Source of the DNA: Gorsachius magnificus
Taxonomy: Eukaryota > Chordata > Aves > Pelecaniformes > Ardeidae
Length of the DNA: 64,000 nucleotides
Assembly: GCA_034008185.1 (NCBI GenBank)
Contig: CM067089.1
Location: forward strand, 20,472,213-20,536,212
Direction: 5' to 3'
Each line of letters begins with the position of its first letter. The stretch's first letter is position 1. The notes below the pieces were generated by a model. The model saw nothing but the letters and a program-made list of their open reading frames with translations, was not told the origin of the DNA and made no database searches. This document shows, piece after piece, positions 13,629-25,200 of this stretch. The position numbers and the translations under genes were made by a program.

Positions 13629-16600
13629 CTGAAACCAAAAGAAAATTAATTAAGTAGATTGTATCCATTACAAATTCGTATCCATTACAAATTCATTACC
13701 ACTTTCCAATCCCTGCTGGAGACTTAAGTTCTCTGGAAGTGAATCTTCACACTTTCAGTTCCTCCAGTACCATCCTTCTCGGCACATCCTCACAAAATGT
13801 GACCAAAGAGATGAAGGGTGGATCCCCACAGGAAAAGGAAGGACAGAGTGCAGCATGCTTGACTTAGCAGACACCAGGAGCAATATCCTCAGAGGCAACA
13901 CAGGCAGGTTCCACTAAGCAAAGTGTAAGCGCTTTACAGATATGGCACATCTTCCAGCTTCCAACATACATTAAAGCCTGTGCTATCTTGTCTTCACCAA
14001 TACTGTTACTGACACAAGATGGTTTAAATGAGCAAAACACCTGTAAGCATTTGGTACCACCACTTTGCTCTATAGATAAACTATTTGTAGAAATATGCCT
14101 TAGTTATGAATCACACTGAGTAGCAGAGATTTTATTTGAGAAGATAAATGTAAATATAGATTGGAAAGGGAGATGACTAGCAGAGGAGCTTTAATTTGGG
14201 TCTGAAGGATACAGCAGGAGAGGCTGCATGTCATGAACAGCAAAGAGAATGTAGAGCTTGTACTGAAATAGCAAGGGGTGTTGCAAGCCCAGACAGGGAA
14301 GGGGTTTTGCAATAACAGAGCTGGGGTGCAGCAGGGCAGCCGTATAACAGAAACTTCAAGACTGCTTGGGTTTGTTTCAAGAAACATTTTGCTACCCTAT
14401 CAGGACTTAAGCAGAGAGACTCATAGCACCAGGTTTCCTCATCCTGGAAAAACTTGGTCTCTGAACTCTTTTCCCCAAAATAAGAAATGGTTAAACATTG
14501 ATTAGATTTGCCGCCCATAGTGACAGGTGTGTGGATTAATGGAACCAGAAGAAATAATTACTACTGAAGAAGACTGGGAGAGATGCTACAAGGCAATACA
14601 TCCACCCCAGCGTGGGCTCCCTAGACAGCTCTGTGTAATCATAGCGGAAAACTGGTTCTTGGAAGACCCAGCCAGCAAGTTCATAAGCAGTGGATACAAG
14701 TCTGAGTTGAACCTTTTCCCACCTCCAGGTTAGCCAGCCTTACCCATGAGGCTTCACTAAATGCTACTGCCCCTGCCATCACCTGCCTCACCAAATTTTT
14801 GTGCGTTCTCAAAATGGCCTTGCCCAATGATTCAAACAGCAGTGTTAAGCGTTATTAAAAATACTTTCCTATCACCGAATCATTTGACTGTGCAATACTC
14901 CCTGATGCTCAGTTAAAGGTCTCCCAAGCAGACCATCCCACCCAAAGCACAGCAGAAATAAACAAGCTAATGGGATCCAGAACAATGGCTCATTTCACAG
15001 AGCAGACAGTTAGCCCAGTGCAGCTGGTTTAAATGACCCTGCCCACAGCTATAACGATCACAGGGCAGCTCAGAGAACAAGCACGGCATACAATCTGTCC
15101 CCTGCAAACAACAGGAAAACACTTAGGAACAGACTCAGAACTCATCCTCATTAATAAAAGCAGTTAGTCCATGAATTACAAACTGTAAATTTTGCCTGGC
15201 ATCACTGCCAGAGCAAAACAAAGCAACCAACAGAACTGCAACTGTGCAGCCTCTCAGTATTTCACTGAGCACTATGACAAGCCCAGCCAGGGAAGGAGAA
15301 CTTGCAGTCTCAGGAGGAAGTTAATGAATTTCTTTAGTAGACTAGATTCCTAACATTAAACATGAAACACGGAGATACTCACAGTTTTATGTCAAGAACA
15401 ATTTTTTGCTCTCCTATTCTTTAAAGCAATATCCAAACTGCAGAGAAGTGTTGACCTGGATCTGTTTAATGCACCAAACCCACTGTGTAGCCTCCTAAAA
15501 ACAACTGTGATACCGGTAACAAGTACATCCAGTCTTGTGGATGATTTCAGAGGAGACAGAAACCCTCATGTTTCAGAATTCAAGATCTCTAACTCTTCAC
15601 TTCAGGGTTAGATAAACTTTCCCAGATAGACTAGTTTCTTTCTTTCAACAGCAAGATTTCTTGCACCCTCCTGTGTAACATCTAGTACTACCTATGGTTG
15701 AAGAGAGAATATTGGACTGACCGCACACAAGGTCCGATCAGGTCTGGCAAATCATTAAGAACACGAGTTTATAAATGTGATATTTCATTTGCTAGAATGC
15801 TCCTATTTGAGATTTGAATTAATTTGTAAAAGTTTTATGGCTTTATCAGCTGTGCCAATGTTATCAAATAGTCTAGCTCTGTGGAAGCAGATCTGTAGAA
15901 CAGAACAGATGGTAGAGAGGGCCCAGTATCCACATTACACACACTGTGGGAGCTTTACTTCAAACTAGATCTAGTCTGCTCCCACAGGCTGAATGCCACC
16001 AGCATCTGGAGTGCACAACTGGAGGGCGGCTTTTGGTTTCGTTTCATCCAAAACAAATCTAGTTCACACAATCTGAGATCACTCTACAGTGAGAGTAAAA
16101 CCACGCTATGCAGTGATGATTGATAGGTTCATTTCCAAACTGCACCCTTAGTCCAAAGTACAAGGTGAAAGCAGATGTTCCCCATTGTATCTAAGTGCCT
16201 TTGGAGTGCTGACCGTTATATAAGCAGTAAGGAGCACAGCTCAGTACTTTACACTCCAAATAAACCACTATATGAGAGGCAGCATTGCTCCCTACATTTT
16301 TCTTTAAAAAACATCAGTGTAAATGCCTTCATTGGAGTCTCTGGGGAGCAAGGGAACTGTTGCATGTTTGACCTCAGTGGCCAAAACCTATTTGCAGTGG
16401 GTAGCACTGAGTTGCTTCTCTGCAAGGGAAAGGATTGGGCACTCTCTAGGCTCAACTTTTCATTTTAGCAAGGACTGTACTTCTAGCAGAAAGCCTGCAG
16501 CGCACACACTTACACAAGGATCTCCTTCCTAGTAGAAGATGTGTCATCGTGTGGTTACAGGCACTGAGAATTCCCTTCCATTACCTTTCAATGTGCCTAG

Positions 16601-19353
16601 AGCCCGAGCCTCTAAATCACTCTCTAGGCACCTTCAGAGATGCCTGACTCAGTAATACCTATTATTGTGCATGTATGGGAGTGTAAGCAGTCTAAACACA
16701 GCTCTTAACCTCTCTGCATCTCAGTTCTTTGACAAAAACAATCTCCTTGTACCCTCAAGCTAATAGGCTGCAAACAGGCATAGGACAGACTCTGACTGAA
16801 AAATGGAAGCCAGGTTCTGGGGGAAATTCAGACGCTGAATAGTGTTTTCTTTCCAAATCAGAATAAAAAGCTCAACTCTCAAATTTTCTCACATATTAAA
16901 ATCCTTCCCACCCAATTCTAAATTTGGAAAAATTACATCCTTGTATTTTACTAATAAGGAAGCTATATAGTATACAATATTAGTTATAACAGCTACATCA
17001 CTTCAACATGTAATCTGATATAAACATTGCAATGAAAAGATAATTTTGAAATGTTTTGATAACAAAGACAGAAAGTTGAAATTATCTACTGAGACATTTT
17101 CTTGTTACTATTGACACGCTCCCATTTCAGCCTGACTAGTTTTCTGCTGTAAAAACTCTTCCATACATTTTTTTCCCAGGCAGGTGTACTCACCATGTGC
17201 TTGTCAGCCCAGTAATACTGGACTGTGATTTAAGTTTCACATGTAACTGGTACAGAAATACAATGTAAAACAAAGAACAAGAAGATTAATGTAGCTTCTC
17301 TAAAGGGACTGATTAGTTACTGAATATGCTGTAAATTCAATGTACTGGCTTAGGTTACTAAACTGTGCAGCAGCACACCACTGAGTCAAGCTACTAGGCA
17401 TGGAGACACTTGAGACCTGCTAATAATAGTAAGCAGCTATTCTCCACACCACGTAACTTAGAATATCATTAATTCATGATGTACTAAGGAAGGATTCTGG
17501 GGCAAAAGGTGGTAGGTGACTACTTTTAATTGCATTTTCAAAATGGTTGAAAGCAACTTTTTTAATAAGTATATGAGTTACCTATTTAAAAATAGGTAAA
17601 GTAGCAAGACAGAAAATTAACTTCTTTCAAGTATTTTTTTAGCATTATTGTTCTGAGACATAAAGGGAGCCTCTTAATCAATTAAACTAAAACATGAAAT
17701 GTCTCACTATATGCTTAACAGTCCTAAAAAAGAAACATAGGCAGGACTATTGCACAAAAAAGTAGTCAAGCACAGGCTCAGATCATATGCATGTTCACTC
17801 AGGAGTAACCTGAGCACGTGTGAATGGATCCAGAGTTGAACAGGCTCACTCTCATACTCAGAGTTTATTCACAAGCCAAAGCATCAGGAACCTACAGAGA
17901 CAGCATGGGATGCAGGTGTCACAAGGCACTGACTTGTGTTTGGAATATAATGTTTTAACAACAATTAATTCTTTGCAAGATATGCAGATGATGCACACTA
18001 CCAGAAGCCTGTTCTCTTAAAACTGGTTTAATAGAAGAACATTTTCTTCAGGATGGATTCACAGCCTATAGACCATCTTATAAAGAATTTTTTTTTTTTT
18101 TTTTTTTTTAACATGGATAAAAATGGCATTGCCAAACGTAGGACTAAGGCTAGATTACTGACAGCACCCAGGTGGCTGCAGGGAGAAGATGTAAGGAGGG
18201 GCCAGAACAAATAAATCGAACAGATGTGTAGGGTATCAAGAGGGAAAGGAGAGACACTTTATGTATGAGGAGTGGAGACATACAGAAATTCAAAATATAA
18301 GGGCATAGGGAAGGAGATTTGTGTATAATGCCAGAAAATAAAGATGGTACCCTTCCAGTTGTCTCTGTACTGACTGTCAATGGTTAGGGGAACAGCAGAG
18401 AAAAGAATATTTACAAGATAAGAGTATGACTCTGGTTTTGTTCAAAACAGGAATGAAAACTTAAGACTGTCAGAAAGGAGGCCAGAGACAGGATTTAGGA
18501 GCCAGCATTTGGAGAGGTTAACTAAGGAAAGGCTTATTTGGAGATATCAAAATAGGGAACATTGTTGTAGACACAGGTTTGGATGCAATCACCTACAAAG
18601 GGATTACAGAAAGCTAAAGCTAAACCCCCAAGGGCAAGGCCTGCATAGCATAGGAGAGGTGAGAAGAACCCACTGAGGCAGAAACTGAAGGCACATACGA
18701 TAGACCAGGGTGATGCCTTGAAAATCTTTGGCTATTTGTTTAGTCCCACCAATGCTGAAACATATGATCACCACACTTCTTGTACACAGCAACAACTTGC
18801 AGGCACTCACAAATACAGACTGACTCCTTTTGCCAAAGGAAATCCAATGAGATAATACAGGGACACTATAGTACAGCCCATTCCCTTTTTAGCTCTAGCA
18901 AAAGGACAGACCTGCACCAAGATATTCAGCAGCAGCAAAGTCTGCATTCAATGCAACAACCTTTATTCAGAATTGTCTTTGCACTCACTACTACGTAGCA
19001 GGTAACATCATACAGAAGTAAGACTATTAATAGATAGCACTAATTGCAGTAAGTCTCAGGACCTTAAAGCTATTTGCTTTCAAATTGCCATGGCTGACTC
19101 TGTTAAAGGCAGGAAATCACATTAGGTTTCCCCCCTCCACAAAATAAGAAAGATAATTGTAGTCCCAGCATTACTCAGAGATGAAGGTAGATGAAAAAAC
19201 ACACAGCTGATTAGCAGCAACATGGAACTGTATGCATGTAAATGCCAGATGCATGCATTATGTTATGTTCACATACACTTACAGGCTGAGATAGTTCCAT
19301 GCCACAGACCTAGATACAAACCTCACCTGGTTTGCCTTGATTTAGTGAGAATT
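13629..19353. other. WDFY4 intron up to the provirus; nothing coding recognised
   Basis: The lower part of the intron that carries the ERV. It holds a 17-bp tandem duplication close to the BEACH exon acceptor (13661-13694) and a 22-nt T tract (18088-18109). No exon, RNA gene or transposon was recognised in the rest. Confidence 0.55.
13661..13694. repeat. 17-bp tandem duplication near a splice acceptor
   Basis: GTATCCATTACAAATTC occurs twice head to tail (13661-13677 and 13678-13694), 33 bases upstream (in transcript sense) of the acceptor of exon 13416-13628. The copies are identical, so the duplication is recent or conserved. Confidence 0.9.
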
Positions 19354-19358
19354 GTTAG
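19354..19358. repeat. 5-bp target site duplication, left (GTTAG)
   Basis: GTTAG directly abuts the TG of the 5' LTR and is repeated at 26336-26340 after the CA of the 3' LTR. It marks the integration site; a 5-bp duplication fits ERVL-type integrases. Confidence 0.95.
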
Positions 19359-19762
19359 TGTCCTGGTTTTGGCTGGGATAGAGTTAATTTTCTTCACAGA
19401 AGCTAGCATAGTGCTGTGCTTTGGATTCAGTGCTAGAAGAATGTTGATAACACGCTGATGTTTTTAGTTGTTGCCAAGCAGTGCTCAGACTGCTCAAGGA
19501 CTTTTTGAGCTTCTCCTGCTCGGCCAGGTGCATAACAAGCTGGGAGTACAGCACAGCTAGGACCCAAACTGTCCAAAGAGCTATTCCATACCATATAACG
19601 TCATGCTCGGGGGGGTTAGTCGGTCGGGTCGGTCGGTCAGTCGCGGGCAGAGTGGTCGCAGCTCGGGCTGTGTGATCGCGGCCCGGGGGGAGTGATCGCT
19701 GCTTGGGACGGGCTGGGCATCGGTCAGCGGGTGGTGAGCAATTGCATTGTGCATCACTTGTT

Positions 19763-19770
19763 TTATATAT
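19763..19770 (+). promoter_or_regulatory. TATA-like element in 5' LTR
   Basis: TATATAT-type stretch inside TTGTTTTATATATTCTG, about 55 bases before the ATTAAA signal. The placement suits a U3 promoter with a short R region, but the transcription start cannot be seen directly. Confidence 0.5.
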
Positions 19771-19822
19771 TCTGTATATTTTCTCACCATTATTATTATT
19801 ACTATTGTTGTTATTCTCTCTT

Positions 19823-19828
19823 ATTAAA
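19823..19828 (+). promoter_or_regulatory. ATTAAA polyadenylation signal in 5' LTR
   Basis: ATTAAA in CTCTTATTAAACTGTCTC; the same signal is at 26195-26200 in the 3' LTR, at the same offset (464 bases) from the LTR start. Confidence 0.6.
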
Positions 19829-19972
19829 CTGTCTCTATCTCAACCCACGGGTCTTACTTTTTTTTTCTTTTCTCTGATTCTCTCCCCCATCCCACTGAGG
19901 GAGGGGGGGGAGTGAGCGAGCGGCTGCGTGGTGCTTAGTTGCCAGCCGGGTTAAACCACGACAGTCCTATTT

Positions 19973-19990
19973 TGGCGCCCAACGTGGGGC
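19973..19990 (+). promoter_or_regulatory. Primer binding site, tRNA-Lys1,2 type
   Basis: TGGCGCCCAACGTGGGGC, starting nine bases after the 5' LTR. It is the 18-base complement expected for the 3' end of tRNA-Lys1,2 (the type used by Mason-Pfizer monkey virus and visna). Many mammalian ERVL elements are named for a Leu primer, so a Lys site with an ERVL-like pol is of note. Confidence 0.88.
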
Positions 19991-20081
19991 CTGAAGGGTT
20001 GAGATAACGACAGATCTGAACATTTCTAAAACGAATTTGTGATAAGCATTCGTTATATTAGTCTAATAGTCGCTGATCGCA

Positions 20082-20414
20082 ATGTTGTTTTATTTGCTCT
20101 CAGAGTTGTTGTCCTTGTTCATGGAGTTCTTTTATATATCACCTTACCTGCTGTATGCACTCCCTGTGCTGCTGGTTGTCACTTTTCACAAGTGGATTAA
20201 AGCTACTGTTCTGCTGTACTGTGTAATACTGGCTTATGCTATGATAAAACTATTGATCATCAGATTAAGCTCATATTTGTACTCAGTATTGCTGTCACCT
20301 CTGTATTTTGGGAACCATCTATTGGGAATTATGAATAATTATACATTTTACTTTTTATCCTCGGAGAGCCAGCCTGTGGGGGAGTCACCTTACTCCATTT
20401 CCCTTCTTCTCTGA
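20082..20414 (+). CDS. Leader ORF: small multi-membrane-spanning peptide before gag
   Basis: An intact ATG-to-stop frame of 110 codons between the primer site and gag. The product is strongly hydrophobic: Leu/Ile/Tyr/Phe-rich runs at about residues 2-34 and 43-75 suggest two to four membrane segments, with few charges (HKWIK near 36-40). One N-glycosylation-like NYT follows. I know no standard retroviral protein of this kind at this place. It is in a different frame from, and 55 bases upstream of, the gag start. It could be a remnant of an accessory gene, an upstream regulator of translation, or chance, although 110 codons without a stop in AT-rich sequence and a coherent hydrophobic profile argue against pure chance. 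Confidence 0.5.
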   Translation: MLFYLLSELLSLFMEFFYISPYLLYALPVLLVVTFHKWIKATVLLYCVILAYAMIKLLIIRLSSYLYSVLLSPLYFGNHLLGIMNNYTFYFLSSESQPVGESPYSISLLL

Positions 20415-20469
20415 GCTAATTAAAACAGTTCTTGAGAATGTTGAATATCCTTGGGATGTTCCAACTAGC

Positions 20470-22147
20470 ATGGCCCTATTGCTAGGTCTCCTGAATATAG
20501 TTCAGCTTTTACTCAGGGTTAGACTCCTACGTAAATTATATACCATCCAAAGATTGATTCCTGCAGCAGGCCCTGCAGCTACTCCAACCCCTGCGACACC
20601 CACTGTAGCTACTCCAACTGCAGACACAGGCACTGCAGCTACTCCAACCCCTGCGACACCCACTGAGCTACTCCAGCTGTGGGCATAGGCACTGCTGCTA
20701 CTCCAGCCTCAGTAACACCCACTGTAACTCCTCCAACTGCAGACACAGGCACTGCAGCTACTTCAACCCCTGTGACACCCACTGTAGCTACTCCAGCTGT
20801 GGGCACAGGCACTGCTGGTACTCCAGCCCCTGCAACACCCGCTGTAGCTACTCCGGGCATAGGCACTGCTGCTACTCCAGCCTCAGTGACACCCACTGTA
20901 GCTCCTCCAGCCGTAGGCACAGGCACTGCTGCTACTCCAACCCCTGTGACAGGCACCGCTGCTACTCCAACCCCTGCAACCTGCACTGCAGCTACTCAAA
21001 CCCCAGCAACAGGCATTGCAGCTGAAGCAGGGAGCGAACCTGCACCGGTATCAGTTGCCCCTATACACAAGAAGAAATCTTGGAAGCAAAAGTCAACTCG
21101 TTTAGAAAGGGAGGATGAATCAGGGCCATCACAAAAGGAGGAGGAAGAGGAAGAGCTCATAAATGAGACAGAAACTACACGGTCTCTATCCTTGGGTGAG
21201 CTGCGAGATATGAGAAAAGATTTCAGCCGTTGTGCAGGAGAGCATCTTGTCACCTGGTTGCTCCGATGCTGGGATAATGGGGCCAGTAGCCTGGAACTGG
21301 AGGGTAAGGAAGCCAGGCAGCTGGGATCCCTTTCTAGGGAAGGCGGCATTGACAAAGCGATTGGAAAAGGGACACAAGTCCTCAGCCTCTGGAGGTGACT
21401 ACTGTCAGCCATGAAGGAAAGATATCCCTTCAAGGAGATGTCATACATCGCCCAGGCAAATGGACCACCGTGGAGAAAGGCATCCAGTACCTGAGGGAAT
21501 TGGCTGTCCTGGAAGTGATTTATAGTGACCTGGACAATGACCAGTTGCCTAAAGATCCAGATAGTGTCCGGTGCACACGACCCATGTGGCGGAAGTTGTT
21601 ACGGAGCGCACCAACATCATATGCCAACACATGGGCAATAATGAGCTGGGAAGATGGACGGGGACCAACAGTGGATGAAATGGCTGGCCAGCTCCGGGAA
21701 TACGAAGAAAGTATCTCTTCTTCCCTCGTCTCTGCTGTGGAGAAACTGTCCCAAAAGGTTGAATGACTCGAAAAGCGTATACCCTACACCTCTCCTGTAC
21801 AGACCAGTATCTCAGCCATTAGAAGTAAGTGCCCTTCTGCTCAAGGAAAAGAATATCGAGGGTACACACCACGGGGCACTCTATGGTTTTACCTGCGTGA
21901 CCATGGAGAGGACATGAGGAAATGGGATGGAAAACCTACCTCAACCCTAGAGGCACGAGTACGCGAGTTGCAAAGGAAAACAAGCACAAAAGGGGGCTCT
22001 TCCAAGAAACTTGTTGCTCCAATTTCCAAAGACGGGGTAGATTGTAATTTTTTCAGACAGAATAGAAGAGCCGATCTTAATTCTGATTGTGATGAAGGAA
22101 CTTCTGACTCATATACACAAACCATGAGCAACAGTGATCAGAATTAG
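20470..22147 (+). pseudogene. gag: Broken gag with a 60-bp minisatellite
   Basis: The frame opens at the ATG 20470 with a hydrophobic, basic N-terminus (IVQLLLRVRLLRKLYTIQR), enters a Pro/Thr/Ala repeat (20571-21013), a charged KKK/EEEEE stretch (about 21067-21160) and then the structural part with GKWTTVEKGIQYLRELAVLE and TRPMWRKLLRSAPTSYANTW. It is broken by one missing base in the repeat near 20665, a TGA at 21396-21398, a frame change at about 21430-21450 and a TGA at 21764-21766, after which the same frame reads on to a TAG at 22145-22147. No Cys-His zinc knuckle was seen, consistent with ERVL-type elements. The intended capsid product of 500-plus residues cannot be made as one chain. 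Confidence 0.8.
20571..21013 (+). repeat. 60-bp coding minisatellite in gag (30-bp half units)
   Basis: Head-to-tail units start at 20571, 20631, 20690, 20750, 20810 and 20864, followed by 30-bp half units at 20924, 20954 and 20984. A full unit encodes a 20-residue Ala-Thr-Pro/Gly pattern such as GTAATPTPATPTVATPTADT. One unit is 59 bp (20631-20689, one base lost, which shifts the gag frame) and one is 54 bp. Variation between units shows slippage or unequal exchange. Confidence 0.92.
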
Positions 22148-22157
22148 AGGGGCCCTG

Positions 22158-22222
22158 CCTCCAGCCAGGTGGAGGAAAGGGACAACCGGGTCTACTGGAC
22201 TGTGTGGATTTGATGGCCTGGC
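22158..22222 (+). promoter_or_regulatory. Candidate readthrough pseudoknot after the gag TAG
   Basis: Ten bases after the TAG (22145-22147) there is a perfect 6-bp stem, CCTCCA (22158-22163) with TGGAGG (22170-22175). Its whole loop, GCCAGG (22164-22169), is the exact complement of CCTGGC at 22217-22222. gag and pro-pol are in the same frame, so a stop-plus-pseudoknot readthrough signal as in murine leukaemia virus is possible. A zero-base first loop is sterically tight, so one pair of the second stem would probably stay open. Confidence 0.4.
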
Positions 22223-25200
22223 ACGTCAGACCCACAGAAGTATAGAGCTCTAGTAGACACCGGTGCACAGTGTACTCTAATGCCATCAAGCCGTATAGGG
22301 GCAGAATCCATTTGTATTTCTGGAGTGACAGGGGGATCTCAAGAGCTGACTGTATTGGAGGCCGAAGTGAGCCTAACCGGGAATGAGTGGCAAAAGCACC
22401 GCATTGTGACTGGGCCAGATGCTCTGTGCATCCTGGGCATAGACTACCTCAGGAGAGGGTATTTCAAGGACCCAAAAGGGTACCGGTGGGCTTTTGGTAT
22501 AGCTGCATTGGAGGCAGAAGAAATTAAGCAGCTGTCTACCTTGCCTGGTCTCTCAAAGGACCCTTCGGTTGTGGGATTGCTGAGTGTTGAAGGACAACAA
22601 GTGCCGATTGCCACCACAACAGTGCACAGGCGGCAATATCGCACCAACCGAGACTCCCTGATTCCCATCCATAAGCTGATTCGTCGACTGGAGAGCCAAG
22701 GAGTGATCAGCAAGACTCACTCACCCTTTAACAGTCCCATATGGCCAGTGAGAAAGTCTGATGGAGAGTGGAGACTGACAGTAGACTATCGTGGCCTGAA
22801 TGAAGTTACGCCACCACTGAGTGCTGCCGTGCCGGACATGTTAGAACTTCAATACGAACTGGAGTCAAAGGCAGCCAAGTGGTATGCCACAATTGATATT
22901 GCAAATGCTTTCTTTTCAATCCCTTTGGCAGCAGACTGCAGGCCACAGTTTGCTTTCACTTGGAGGGGCATCCAGTATACCTGGAATCGACTGCCCCAGG
23001 GCTGGAAACACAGCCCTACCATTTGCCATGGACTGATCCAGACAGCACTGGAACAGGGTAAGGCTCCAGAACACCTGCAATACATTGATGACATCATTGT
23101 GTGGGGCAATACAGCAGAAGAAGTTTTTGAGAAAGGGAAGAAAATAGTCCAAATCCTTCTGAAGGCCGGTTTTGCCATAAAACAAAGCAAGGTCAAGGGA
23201 CCTGCACAGGAGATCCAGTTTTTAGGAATCAAATGGCAAGATGGACGTCGTCAGATTCCAATGGATGTGATCAATAAAATAACAGCCATGTCTCCACCAA
23301 CTAGCAAAAAGGAAACACAAGCTTTCTTGGGCGTTGTGGGTTTTTGGAGAATGCATATTCCAAATTACAGCCAGATTGTAAGCCCTCTCTACCAAGTGAC
23401 CCGGAAGAAGAACGATTTCAAATGGGGCCCTGAACAACGACAAGCCTTTGAACAAATTAAACGGGAGATAGTGCATGCAGTAGCCCTTGGGCCGGTCCGG
23501 TCCGGGCAAGATGTAAAGAATGTGCTCTATACCGCAGCCGGAGAGAACGGCCCTACCTGGAGCCTCTGGCAGAAAGCACCAGGGGAGACTCGAGGCCGAC
23601 CCCTAGGCTTTTGGAGTCGGGGATACAGAGGATCTGAAGCCAACTATACTCCAACTGAAAAAGAGATATTGGCAGCATATGAAGGGGTTCGAGCTGCTTC
23701 AGAAGTGATTGGTACTGAAGCACAGCTCCTTCTGGCACCCCGACTGCCGGTGCTGGGCTGGATGTTCAAAGGGAAGGTCCCCTCTACACATCATGCAACT
23801 GATGCTACGTGGAGTAAATGGGTCGCACTGATTACACAACGGGCTCGAATAGGAAACCTCAGTCGCCCAGGAATCTTGGAAGTGATCACGGACTGGCCAG
23901 AAGGCAAAGATTTTGGAGTATCACCAGAGGAGGAGGTGGTGCGTGCTGAAGAAGCCCCACTGTACAATAAATTGCCAGAAAACGAGAAGCAATATGCTCT
24001 GTTCACTGATGGATCCTGTCGTCTTGTGGGAAAGCATCGAAGGTGGAAGGCTGCTGTATGGAGTCCTACAAGACAAGTTGCAGAGACTGCTGAAGGAGAA
24101 GGTGAATCAAGTCAATTTGCAGAGGTGAAAGCCATCCAGCTGGCTTTAGATATTGCTGAAAGAGAAAAATGGCCAGTGCTCTATCTCTATACTGACTCAT
24201 GGATGGTGGCAAATGCTTTGTGGGGATGGTTGCAGCAATGGAAGCAGAGCAACTGGCAGCGCAGGGGCAAACCCATCTGGGCAGCCGCATTATGGCAAGA
24301 TATTGCTTCCCGGGTGGAGAACCTGGTTGTAAAGGTACGTCATGTAGATGCTCATGTACCCAAGAGTCGGGCCTCTGAAGAACATCAAAACAACCAGCAG
24401 GCAGATCAGGCTGCTAAGATTGAAGTGGCTCAGGTAGATCTGGACTGGCAACATAAGGGTGAATTGTTTCTAGCTTGGTGGGCCCATGACACCTCAGGCC
24501 ATCAAGGAAGAGATGCAACATACAGATGGGCTCGTGATCGAGGGGTGGACTTAACTATGGACGCTATTGCACAGGTTATCCATGAATGTGAAACATGTGC
24601 TGCGATCAAACAAGCCAAGCGGTTAAAGCCTCTCTGGTATGGAGGACGGTGGCTGAAATACAAATATGGAGAGGCTTGGCAGATTGATTATATCACACTT
24701 CCACAAACCCGCCATGGCAAGCACTATGTGCTCACCATGGTGGAAGCGACCACCGGATGGCTGGAAACATATCCCGTGCCCCATGCCACTGCCCGGAACA
24801 CTATCCTAGGCCTTGAAAAACAAGTCCTGTGGCGACATGGCACTCCAGAAAGAATTGAGTCAGACAATGGAACTCATTTCCGAAACAGCCTCATAGACAA
24901 ATGGGCCAAAGAGCATGGCATTGAGTGGGTCTATCACATCCCCTATCATGCACCAGCCTCTGGGAAAATTGAACGATACAATGGACTGTTAAAAACTACA
25001 CTGAAAGCAATGGGTGGTGGAACATTCAAACATTGGGATACACATTTAGCAAAAGCCACCTGGTTAGTCAACACTAGAGGATCTGCCAACCGAGCTGGCC
25101 CTGCCCAATCAAACCTCTTACGTACTGTAGAAGGGGATAAAGTCCCTGTAGTGCATGTAAAAAATATGCTAGGGAAGACAGTCTGGGTTACTCCTGCCTC

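Larger units (their letters stand above)
19359..19963 (+). repeat. 5' LTR (605 bp)
   Basis: Begins TGTCCTGGTTTTGGCTGGG and ends CCACGACA (TG...CA). Within it are a CpG-rich block with GGTC repeats (about 19619-19650), a TATA-like TTTTATATAT (19761-19770), an ATTAAA polyadenylation signal (19823-19828), a T-rich tract and a G-rich tract. Matches the 3' LTR at all but about six bases. Short open frames through it are not genes. Confidence 0.97.

Noticed and set aside
19481..19915. Open frames inside the LTRs (also at 25853-26287 and 30050-30492)
   Set aside because: Same short frames repeat in each LTR because the LTR is repeated; no coding homology.
20639..21448. Minus-strand open frames across gag
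   Set aside because: They come from the gag minisatellite and adjoining coding sequence in reverse; no independent evidence of a gene.
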